A stretch of DNA of 15,578 bases from an uncultured bacterium (lineage in GTDB: Bacteria > Bacteroidota > Ignavibacteria > Ignavibacteriales > Melioribacteraceae): contig CALDDL010000159.1 of NCBI GenBank assembly GCA_937936675.1, positions 1-15,578 on the forward strand, written 5' to 3'. Within the stretch, counting starts at the first letter, position 1. Each line of letters begins with the position of its first letter. The translations under genes were made by a program, and so were the position numbers. Shown here piece after piece: positions 1-7,571 of this stretch. The notes under the pieces are model-generated. The model saw only the letters and a list, made by a program, of their open reading frames with translations. It was not told where the DNA came from and did not search any database.

Positions 1-1613
1 TAAAACGCACAATCGAAAAAGCTGAAATCTCGGGTTATAGCGGAACAATTAATTCTGCAATCATTAAAGCTGCTTCGATAATTGATAAATCAAAAAATTA
101 TAATAAAGAAATTTATCTGCTTACCGATTTTCAGAAATCTAGAATCTTTAATGAAGTCGCGGAACTTTCAGATTTATCCTCAGTACTGAATAAAAATGTT
201 CGTGTCTTTCATTATAAATTGCCACAAAATCAAATTAATAATTTGGCAGTAATCGATTTCAAAGCCGAGAATCAATTATTTGAAATTAATAAACCAATAA
301 CTTTTAAAGCGGTAATAGAAAATCATTCGAATAGCCGAATTACTAATAGTGTAGCATCACTGTTTATCAATGGGAAACGTACAGCACAACAAAGTTTTGA
401 TATCGATCCGAATCAATCAAGAGAATTAACTTTTGAAACGGCAATTACTTCTTCGGGATTATCAGATATCTTCGTTGAATTGGAAGACGATGATATTTTA
501 TTTGATAATAAACGATATCTTTCTTTAAGTATTCCCGAATCTATTACTATTAATTCGATATCGCAGAATAAAAAAGATGCTGAATTTGTAAATATTCTAA
601 TTTCGGCTAATGAAAATTTTCAGACGGGAACCTCATCAAAAAATAATGTAAATATTTTAATAGGAAATGAGTCGAGCAGAGTATTGAAAGAATTAAAAGG
701 TGAGATAGAGAATGGTGGAAGTTTGATATTGTTCCCCGGAGAAAATTCGGGACTTGATGATTTTCAAAATATTTGCAAAATATTCGAACTCGATATTCCA
801 AATTCATCTGTGGGGAAAAAAGGAAGTTTCTTAAATCCGACTAAATTTAATAAGATTGATTTTAATCATCCGGTATTCAGAAATTTATTTGAGAATGAAA
901 ATAACTATTTAGAATCACCATTGATAAATTATTATTTCAAAACGAATAATTCGCAAAGGGCTCGGTCAATTATTAACTTAATTGATGGTTCTGAGCTATT
1001 AACAGAAACAAAATTAGGAAAAGGAAAGATATTAGCTTTCTATGTAGCACCTGTGATGTCTTGGTCTGATATGCCACTAAAGCCAATATTTCCGGCATTG
1101 ATCGCAAGATCGATTATCTATCTTGGTACGGGGATCAAAGAAGATGGAGCTGTTACCTCAGGAGAGACTATTATTGCAAATCTGTCTAATCGAACTTTCT
1201 CAAAAATTGAAATAGTAACTCCAAAATTAGAATCGCAATTTATAAACGCTGATTCATTAACTAATAAAAATTATTATTCATATTCATATACCGATGAATT
1301 AGGAATTTATAAATTCTATGATAACAAAAAATTATTAGACTATTTTTCGGTAAATGCTTTACCGACTGAATCGAATATTGAGTATGCAGATGAGGAAACA
1401 ATAAAAAAATATTTTGAGGAGATTAATTACGAAAATGATTTAATAGAATTAAATTATGATGAAGATATTTCAAAGAAGATTTATGAATCACGTTTTGGAG
1501 TTGAATTGTGGAAATATTTTATTGCATTTGCATTACTTCTTGCAATCATGGAAATGCTTATAGCAAAAAATTCAAAAAAAGATATTACAGAACTTAAGAA
1601 AGTAAATATATGA
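1..1613 (+). CDS. BatA/VWA-type aerotolerance-like membrane protein, C-terminal part (5' end outside window)
   Basis: The reading frame is open from base 3, so the gene begins upstream of the window. The TTG near base 219 is internal. About 536 residues are visible. The first ~70 look like the end of a von Willebrand A domain, with a hydrophobic strand ending in LLTDFQKS. A beta-rich, CARDB/Ig-like extracytoplasmic stretch follows (visible residues ~75-180). Next comes an alpha/beta segment with a GGSLILFPG strand-turn (~214-250). One hydrophobic helix near the C-terminus (~504-524) is followed by a lysine-rich cytoplasmic tail. This layout fits Bacteroidota proteins with an N-terminal BatA anchor, a VWA domain and a C-terminal transmembrane helix. 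Such proteins are linked by name to Bacteroides aerotolerance, but their biochemical role is poorly defined. The stop overlaps the hflX start by 4 bases (ATGA), which implies translational coupling. The family call rests on the VWA remnant and topology, because the diagnostic N-terminus is missing. Confidence 0.7.
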   Translation, partial: KRTIEKAEISGYSGTINSAIIKAASIIDKSKNYNKEIYLLTDFQKSRIFNEVAELSDLSSVLNKNVRVFHYKLPQNQINNLAVIDFKAENQLFEINKPITFKAVIENHSNSRITNSVASLFINGKRTAQQSFDIDPNQSRELTFETAITSSGLSDIFVELEDDDILFDNKRYLSLSIPESITINSISQNKKDAEFVNILISANENFQTGTSSKNNVNILIGNESSRVLKELKGEIENGGSLILFPGENSGLDDFQNICKIFELDIPNSSVGKKGSFLNPTKFNKIDFNHPVFRNLFENENNYLESPLINYYFKTNNSQRARSIINLIDGSELLTETKLGKGKILAFYVAPVMSWSDMPLKPIFPALIARSIIYLGTGIKEDGAVTSGETIIANLSNRTFSKIEIVTPKLESQFINADSLTNKNYYSYSYTDELGIYKFYDNKKLLDYFSVNALPTESNIEYADEETIKKYFEEINYENDLIELNYDEDISKKIYESRFGVELWKYFIAFALLLAIMEMLIAKNSKKDITELKKVNI

Positions 1614-2872
1614 TAGATATAGAAAATAAAGAGACGGAAAAGGCAATTTTAGTAGGCGTATCGAAAGGATTGAATACAAGGAGAGTAACAGAAGAACACC
1701 TTGAAGAACTTGAATTATTAGCCGATACAGCCGGTGCCGAAACAGTAATAAAATTTTTTCAAGATCGGGATAGTTATGATCCTGCCTATTTTATCGGGAA
1801 AGGAAAAGCAGAAGAGATATTGGAATATGCTAAAGAGAATAATATCAATTTAGTTATTTTCGATGATGATTTGAACCCGACTCAATTAAGAAATCTCGAA
1901 AAATTATTTGAAAGAAAAATATTAGATCGTTCCGCATTAATCCTTGATATATTCGCTTCGCATGCAAAAACAAAAGAGGCAAAAACACAGGTGGAATTGG
2001 CGCAGTTACAATATATGCTCCCGCGTCTTACACGTGCCTGGACTCACCTTTCTAAACAATTAGGCGGTATCGGTACCAAGGGTCCCGGTGAAACGCAGAT
2101 TGAAACCGATAGAAGAATTATCCGAACGCGCATAAGTAAATTAAAGGATACACTTAAAAAAATCGAGGCACAGCACGTAACAAAAAGTGCTGGAAGGCAA
2201 GATCTGATTAATGTTTCTCTCGTAGGTTATACTAATGCAGGCAAATCAACTCTTCTAAACCAATTGACGGGTGCGGATGTATTAGCCGAAGATAAACTAT
2301 TTGCCACACTTGATTCTACTACCCGTTCATTCGATCTCGATAAAAATAAAAAAGTATTATTGAGTGATACAGTTGGTTTTATCAGGAAACTTCCGCCGCA
2401 TTTAGTGGCATCTTTTAAGACTACTTTGAATGTAGTTAGAGAGGCAGATTTAATTTTACATATAATAGATGTTTCTAATGAATTTTATGAGGAACATATT
2501 GAAGTAGTCGATGAGACTTTGAAATCGCTAGGATGTGAAACAAAACCTCAAATTAAAGTATTCAACAAAATTGATCTATTAGAAGATAAACAAAAACTGG
2601 AATTTATATCACAACATTATAAAGACTGCGTCTTTATATCCTCTATGCGTGGATTCGGAATTAATTCATTGATTGAAAAGATAAGCGACTTTTATGAAAT
2701 GAATTATATCGTTCATACAATTCACTTAAAACAAACACAAGGTAAACTGATATCTGCAATTTATGAATTAGCAGATATTTTGGAATCAGTTTATGAAGAA
2801 GATTCTATCGTTATAAAATATAGAACTAGTAAAGAAATGCATAATAAAATATTAAGTATGCTCCAAAATTAA
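1610..2872 (+). CDS. hflX: GTPase HflX
   Basis: HflX is a ribosome-associated GTPase that splits or rescues stalled ribosomes, especially under stress. The 420 residues are full length for the family. The N-terminal HflX domain (1-~195) carries the glycine-rich signature GGIGTKGPGE (152-161), with a basic coiled stretch after it. The G domain shows G1 GYTNAGKS (206-213), G3 DTVG (253-256), G4 NKID (319-322) and G5 SSMRG (344-348), all intact. A short C-terminal domain (~365-420) follows. The ATG lies in a 4-base overlap with the BatA-like gene, and hutH starts 11 bases downstream, so it sits inside a co-directional run. Nothing is truncated. In enterobacteria hflX lies with hfq and hflKC; that context is absent here. 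Confidence 0.97.
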   Translation: MIDIENKETEKAILVGVSKGLNTRRVTEEHLEELELLADTAGAETVIKFFQDRDSYDPAYFIGKGKAEEILEYAKENNINLVIFDDDLNPTQLRNLEKLFERKILDRSALILDIFASHAKTKEAKTQVELAQLQYMLPRLTRAWTHLSKQLGGIGTKGPGETQIETDRRIIRTRISKLKDTLKKIEAQHVTKSAGRQDLINVSLVGYTNAGKSTLLNQLTGADVLAEDKLFATLDSTTRSFDLDKNKKVLLSDTVGFIRKLPPHLVASFKTTLNVVREADLILHIIDVSNEFYEEHIEVVDETLKSLGCETKPQIKVFNKIDLLEDKQKLEFISQHYKDCVFISSMRGFGINSLIEKISDFYEMNYIVHTIHLKQTQGKLISAIYELADILESVYEEDSIVIKYRTSKEMHNKILSMLQN

Positions 2873-2883
2873 TAGGTATTAAT

Positions 2884-4440
2884 ATGAAACTAATCATTGA
2901 CGGAAAATCTTTAACACTTGAATTGATCGAGAAATTTATCAATTCAAATTGTGAAGTGGAACTATCGGGAAATGCTAAAAAGAGAGTGATTAAAGCGCGT
3001 AACTTGATTGAGAAGTGGATTGCAGAAGATAAGGTTATTTATGGCGTAACAACAGGATTTGGTGAGTTTGCTAACGTAAAGATTGAACATGAACAGATAA
3101 AAGAACTTCAAAAAAATTTGATAATTAGCCATTCGGCAGGAGTGGGAGAAAGCCTTCCTCCATTTATCGTAAAGATAATGATGTTGCTTAGAGCAAATGC
3201 CTTAGCACATGGCAATTCAGGAATAAGACCATCGACTTTAGAACTTTTAATTGAGATGATAAATAATAATATTATTCCTGTTATTCCATCACAAGGATCG
3301 GTTGGCTCGAGCGGTGATCTTGCTCCTCTTTCTCATCTCGTTCTTGCGATGATCGGCGAGGGAGAAGTACAAATTTATAAAAATGTTTTGACTGATAATC
3401 CTCATAAAATAAAAATTGAATCAGCTAAAAAAGTATTAAAAAAATATGGTTTGATTCCGGTGGAGCTTGGAGCCAAAGAAGGTTTAGCATTAATTAACGG
3501 CACTCAAATGATGACCGCTTATGCGGCATATATTTGTATTAATGCAAAGAAATTAATTAAGACAGCCGATGTATCTGCCGCACTTTCGCATGAAGCACTT
3601 CGCGGCACTGATAAAGCTTATGATCCTCGTCTCCATAAACTAAGACCATATCCGGGGCAAATCACCACTGCCGAAAATATGCTTGCATTAATTAAAGGGA
3701 GCGAAATTAGAACCTCACATTTAGAAAATGATACTCGTGTTCAGGATTCATATTCGATTCGCTGCATACCGCAGATTCATGGGGCATCGCGCGATACTAT
3801 CGATTATGTTACTTCGAGAGTGGAGATAGAAATTAATTCAGTCAACGATAATCCTCTTATTTTTCCCGAGGAAGGCGATCATCGCGAAGGTGGAAATTTC
3901 CACGGGCAACCGATGGCTCTCGCAATGGATTTTATGTCAATTGCATTATCTGAACTTGCTAATGTTTCCGAGAGACGCATTGAACGATTAGTAAATGGTT
4001 CACTAAGTCAGCTTCCTCGTTTCCTCACTAAAAAGGGGGGATTAAATTCAGGATTAATGATTTCTCAATATACCGCCGCAGCTCTTGTTTCGGAAAATAA
4101 AGTCCTATCGCATCCGGCAAGTGTCGATTCCATCCCTACATCGGCAAACCAGGAAGACCATAATTCAATGGGTTCTATCGCTGCTCGTAAATGTTTTCAA
4201 ATACTTAAAAACGTTCAGACGGTAATTGCTATCGAATTACTTACTGCATCACAAGGTATTGAATTTTTGAAACCGCTAAAGTGCGGTATTGGAACGGGGA
4301 TAGCTTATTCCGAAATTCGGAAGTCCATTACACCAATAAATAATGATAGAATTTTATATAAGGAAATAAATAAAGCATTGGAGTTGGTTTTATCCGGCAG
4401 AATACTTTCTGCTATTGAAAAGAAAATTAATCTAAAGTAA
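2884..4440 (+). CDS. hutH: Histidine ammonia-lyase, with variant Ser-Ser-Gly at the MIO site
   Basis: HutH deaminates L-histidine to trans-urocanate, the first step of histidine degradation, using a self-formed methylidene-imidazolone (MIO) group. The protein is 518 residues, typical or slightly long. Hallmarks match the well-studied HAL numbering: Tyr53 in YGVTTGFG, His83 in the SHSAG context that separates HAL from tyrosine or phenylalanine lyases, Asn205 in INGTQMM, Tyr290 and Arg293 in QDSYSIRC, Phe339 in GGNFHGQP, and Glu424 in NQEDHNSMG. The HAL-type His83 and Glu424 argue for histidine as substrate. The oddity is the MIO triad: residues 142-144 read Ser-Ser-Gly (codons TCG AGC GGT) rather than Ala-Ser-Gly. 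The central Ser143, which becomes the dehydroalanine part, is kept. No hutU, hutI or hutG is in view, so urocanate processing must be encoded elsewhere or absent. A weak AGG lies 7 bases before the ATG. Confidence 0.93.
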   Translation: MKLIIDGKSLTLELIEKFINSNCEVELSGNAKKRVIKARNLIEKWIAEDKVIYGVTTGFGEFANVKIEHEQIKELQKNLIISHSAGVGESLPPFIVKIMMLLRANALAHGNSGIRPSTLELLIEMINNNIIPVIPSQGSVGSSGDLAPLSHLVLAMIGEGEVQIYKNVLTDNPHKIKIESAKKVLKKYGLIPVELGAKEGLALINGTQMMTAYAAYICINAKKLIKTADVSAALSHEALRGTDKAYDPRLHKLRPYPGQITTAENMLALIKGSEIRTSHLENDTRVQDSYSIRCIPQIHGASRDTIDYVTSRVEIEINSVNDNPLIFPEEGDHREGGNFHGQPMALAMDFMSIALSELANVSERRIERLVNGSLSQLPRFLTKKGGLNSGLMISQYTAAALVSENKVLSHPASVDSIPTSANQEDHNSMGSIAARKCFQILKNVQTVIAIELLTASQGIEFLKPLKCGIGTGIAYSEIRKSITPINNDRILYKEINKALELVLSGRILSAIEKKINLK

Positions 4441-4454
4441 AGCATTGGAATAAT

Positions 4455-5102
4455 ATGGAAGAGAAATTAAATCAATTGGCAGAATATGTAATCAGTGGAA
4501 AGAAATTTGAAACTGAAAAACTTACAAAAGAATTGATAGAAGAAAACGTTAATGTAAAAGAGATCCTTGATAACGGATTATTAAAAGGAATGGAAGTCGT
4601 TGGTCAAAGATTCCGAGATCATAAAATGTTTGTTCCTCAGGTATTAGTCTCTGCTAGGGCAATGCACTCTGCAATGAAAATTCTTGAACCACTTTTAATA
4701 GCTGAAGATATGAAGAAAAAGGGGAAGATAATGATAGGAACAGTATTCGGTGATGTCCATGATATCGGGAAAAATCTTGTATCTATAATGCTTAAAGGTG
4801 CGGGATATGATGTAATAGATATCGGAACAGGATGTAATGCGCAAAAGTTTTTTATCGAATATGAAAAGCATAAACCGGACGTAATCGGTATGTCGGCTTT
4901 ACTCACAACTACGATGACAAATATGAAAAGCGTGATACAATATTTCAAAGAGAAGGAAGTTTCTGTTCCATTTATTGTAGGAGGCGCACCAATTAATCAA
5001 AAATTCGCACTTGATATCGGAGCAGCAGGATATGGCAAAGATGCCTATGATGCAGTAAAACTTATGGACAGTTTAATGGATAATAATGGAACTGACTTTT
5101 GA
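4455..5102 (+). CDS. Corrinoid (B12)-binding protein of the MtbC/MetH-module type
   Basis: This is a two-domain corrinoid carrier of 215 residues, the usual size for the methyltransferase-cognate corrinoid proteins. Residues ~1-85 form the helical cap domain of methionine-synthase type, with the conserved run GMEVVGQRFRDHKMFVPQVL (45-64). Residues ~90-210 form the Rossmann-like B12 domain. DVHDIG (100-105) is the DxHxxG motif whose His102 is the lower cobalt ligand. SALLTTTM (147-154) and VGGAP (175-179) line the nucleotide tail. Known homologues pass methyl groups between a substrate methyltransferase and a second methyltransferase. No such enzyme (MtaB, MtgB, MtbA, MtrH-like) or reductive activator is visible. 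The loop after strand 2 reads DIGTGCNAQKF, less usual than the DLGVDVP-type sequence I expect there. The 3' end overlaps the helicase start by 17 bases. The family is secure; the methyl donor is unknown. Confidence 0.9.
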   Translation: MEEKLNQLAEYVISGKKFETEKLTKELIEENVNVKEILDNGLLKGMEVVGQRFRDHKMFVPQVLVSARAMHSAMKILEPLLIAEDMKKKGKIMIGTVFGDVHDIGKNLVSIMLKGAGYDVIDIGTGCNAQKFFIEYEKHKPDVIGMSALLTTTMTNMKSVIQYFKEKEVSVPFIVGGAPINQKFALDIGAAGYGKDAYDAVKLMDSLMDNNGTDF

Positions 5103-7530
5103 GCAGCTTGTAGTGAAATCCTTAAAAGAGGGGCAGCATTTAGTACTAGCACCTCCGGGTACAGGTAAAACAAAATTATTAGCAGATAGAGTAATCCATG
5201 GATTATCAAATGGATTAGACCCTGCAAAGATGCTCTGCTTAACTTTTACTAATCGTGCCGCAAAGGAGATGAAAAGAAGAGTTGAAGAAGTCGCTCCAAA
5301 TAATAAATGTTTTATCGGTAATATCCATCGTTTCGGCGTTAGATTTCTTTTTAGAAATAATTTAATTTCGCAGGCTACCACTCTTCTGGATGAAGAAGAT
5401 TCAAATCTACTTTTACAAGAAGCCAAGAGTATATCTAATTTTCATAATGATAAAATAAAAGATCATGATCTGCTTCAAGCAAATTGTTTTATAAAACAAC
5501 TTGCAAATAATTTTCCTTATCAAGTAATTCTCAGACCCGAAACAAATTATTATCAGTATGAAGATGTAGCGCAAGTGTGCGAAGAATATGAAAAGTTAAA
5601 GGAAGAATATAATTACTTCGATTTTGATGATATACTTTTCTATACTTACCGTTCATTGAATAGAAATCATAAACCTTATCAGTTAACCGAATATGAATGG
5701 GTACAGGTGGATGAAGCACAAGATTTAAATCCTCTACAATGGGGAATAATCGAACTATTATGCAGTGAGAATGTACATAAAGTATATTTTGGGGATTTCG
5801 ATCAAGCAATATATTCTTTTATGGGAGCGAGAATCGCAAGCTTAAGAAAATTTGCAAATAAATATACGCTTCATTACTTAAATAAAAATTTCCGTTCTCC
5901 TTCATATTTATTAGATATTTATATAGAATATTCACGCGCACACTTCCCCGTGATTTCAACTAATATTCCGAAATCTAATTTAATTCTTCGCACACCCGCC
6001 GGCGCATTACAATTAATAAAAGTAAATCTTCGTGGTGAATGGAGATATAGATTTAAAGATGAGATCGGTTATATTGCAAGAGCTGTTCTTCCACCTTTAA
6101 TCAACGATCCTCAAAATAGAACTGCATTCTTAGTAAGATGGAATAAACAAGCTGATGAAATAAGTAAGGAATTATCTGATCATCAAATCGATTATTTTAA
6201 AATCTCCGGATATGATTTATTTAGACGAAAATTAATTAAAGACATTATGGCATTTCTTGCTTGTATTGAAAATAGCAGAGAAAAGAATTCTTGGATAAGA
6301 ATATTTTATATTTTCGGCAAAGTCCCTACTCTCAGAGAATCAAGAAAAATAATTAATTCTTTTTTCAAAGTAGGAGTGCTACCCGAAGATCTTTTATTTA
6401 TCAATTCCGGAGAATTAATTATCGAGTCTTTTATTAAAGATTTTGCAAATCGTAGAATTGTAGTGTTCGATACCGAGACCACGGGATTGGATAAAAATAA
6501 TGATGATATAATTCAGATTGCGGCAATAGAAATTATTAAAGGGGTGATTGGAAGAGAATTTGTTATCTATTTAAAAACGGAAAGGTCTCTCGATCTATCT
6601 CAATCAATTCATAATATCTCCAAAGAAGAACTAGAATTAAAAGGGAAAGAAAGGGAAGAAGGATTAACTGAATTTCTTAAGTTTATTAATAATGATATAC
6701 TTATAGCACATAATACCAATTACGATCTATCTATACTTAAAAGCAATTTAATACGTTCCGGAGTTGATTATTCTTCGATACTATTCGATAGAACTTATGA
6801 TACAATTGATCTATGTCGAAGAGCATTTCCTCTGTTGAATTCTTATAAATTGAGAGATTTGATCGAAGTCCTGGGTATAGAAGGGATTAATTCACATAAT
6901 GCTATCGATGACGTAAGAGCGACTGTTCGCTTGATCGAGAAAATTATTCCGGTAATGGAAGAAAAATTAATAGTAGCCACTGAATTGTTATTGGAGAATA
7001 CTGCTATAATAAATAATCTTAGAAATAATTTTGCTCCTATATACTTAGAGATGCAAAGAAAAAGAAATACACTATTAAATTTTACTACATTGATAAATGA
7101 TTTCTTGACTTATGCCTTTGATAGAGTTGATTATGAACCTGATCCGATAGATCGATATCATTTATTAAAACTAACTCGTCACATGGATTATTATTGTGAA
7201 ACAAAAGAATTGAAGAATCTATTGAAAAATCATCTCCCTGATTATAAGCTTTATAAAGAATCGGATTTAATTATAGGAAATGAAAAGATAATTATTTCGA
7301 CAATTCATAAAGCAAAGGGGCTTGAATTCGAGACTGTCATCATCCCTTTCTGCTCTCCCGGAAATTTTCCTAGTTTTATGGATAAAACAGAGGAAGATAG
7401 ATTAGAAAGCGCCAGAACTTTATACGTAGCTTTAACTCGTGCAAAGAAGAAATTAATTATCACTTTTACAAATCGTGAATCCGAATTTTTACATGATATA
7501 AAAAAATACTTTGAAATATCGGAAGTATAA
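5086..7530 (+). CDS. UvrD/Rep-family SF1A helicase with an internal DnaQ-like (DEDDh) 3'-5' exonuclease domain
   Basis: The 814-residue protein combines two enzymes. Helicase motifs in order: Q-motif Gln7, Walker A PPGTGKT (23-29), Ia LTFTNRAAKEM (52-62), Walker B VDEAQD (208-213), motif III GDFDQAIYSFMGA (236-248), motif IV NKNFRSP (266-272), motif V STIHKAKGLEFE (738-749) and VI LYVALTRAKKK (779-789). Between IV and V lies a complete DEDDh exonuclease at ~456-620: FDTETTG (461-467, Asp462 and Glu464), AHNTNYDLSIL (541-551, Asp547) and HNAIDDVRA (His604, Asp609). The nuclease therefore sits in the segment that forms 2A/2B in UvrD-like helicases, which is an insertion rather than an end-to-end fusion. 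Likely action is DNA unwinding coupled to 3'-end trimming in repair; this is inferred. The frame is closed by a stop just upstream (5074-5076), fixing the ATG at 5086. It overlaps the corrinoid gene by 17 bases. Both enzymatic halves look intact. Confidence 0.93.
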   Translation: MELTFEQLVVKSLKEGQHLVLAPPGTGKTKLLADRVIHGLSNGLDPAKMLCLTFTNRAAKEMKRRVEEVAPNNKCFIGNIHRFGVRFLFRNNLISQATTLLDEEDSNLLLQEAKSISNFHNDKIKDHDLLQANCFIKQLANNFPYQVILRPETNYYQYEDVAQVCEEYEKLKEEYNYFDFDDILFYTYRSLNRNHKPYQLTEYEWVQVDEAQDLNPLQWGIIELLCSENVHKVYFGDFDQAIYSFMGARIASLRKFANKYTLHYLNKNFRSPSYLLDIYIEYSRAHFPVISTNIPKSNLILRTPAGALQLIKVNLRGEWRYRFKDEIGYIARAVLPPLINDPQNRTAFLVRWNKQADEISKELSDHQIDYFKISGYDLFRRKLIKDIMAFLACIENSREKNSWIRIFYIFGKVPTLRESRKIINSFFKVGVLPEDLLFINSGELIIESFIKDFANRRIVVFDTETTGLDKNNDDIIQIAAIEIIKGVIGREFVIYLKTERSLDLSQSIHNISKEELELKGKEREEGLTEFLKFINNDILIAHNTNYDLSILKSNLIRSGVDYSSILFDRTYDTIDLCRRAFPLLNSYKLRDLIEVLGIEGINSHNAIDDVRATVRLIEKIIPVMEEKLIVATELLLENTAIINNLRNNFAPIYLEMQRKRNTLLNFTTLINDFLTYAFDRVDYEPDPIDRYHLLKLTRHMDYYCETKELKNLLKNHLPDYKLYKESDLIIGNEKIIISTIHKAKGLEFETVIIPFCSPGNFPSFMDKTEEDRLESARTLYVALTRAKKKLIITFTNRESEFLHDIKKYFEISEV

Positions 7531-7547
7531 ATATCTCAAAGTATTTT
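7503..7547. terminator. Bidirectional terminator-like hairpin between convergent genes
   Basis: Perfect 12-base arms (7503-7514 and 7536-7547) are extended by four more pairs after one mismatch, with a loop of ~11 bases. Six As at 7501-7506 give a T tract for transcripts on the minus strand (M24 peptidase), and four Ts end the right arm for the plus strand. The stem is AT-rich. The left arm and loop lie inside the last codons and stop of the helicase gene. Confidence 0.6.
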
Positions 7548-7571
7548 AAAAATAATCGTATAACAAAAACT

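Noticed and set aside
219..221. TTG as the start of the BatA-like gene
   Set aside because: The same frame is open to the window edge and codes for a plausible VWA-domain end, so the TTG is internal.
4637..5426. Minus-strand open frames opposite the corrinoid and helicase genes (4637-4948, 5045-5227, 5073-5426)
   Set aside because: They are antisense shadows of well-supported genes, with no domain signal of their own.
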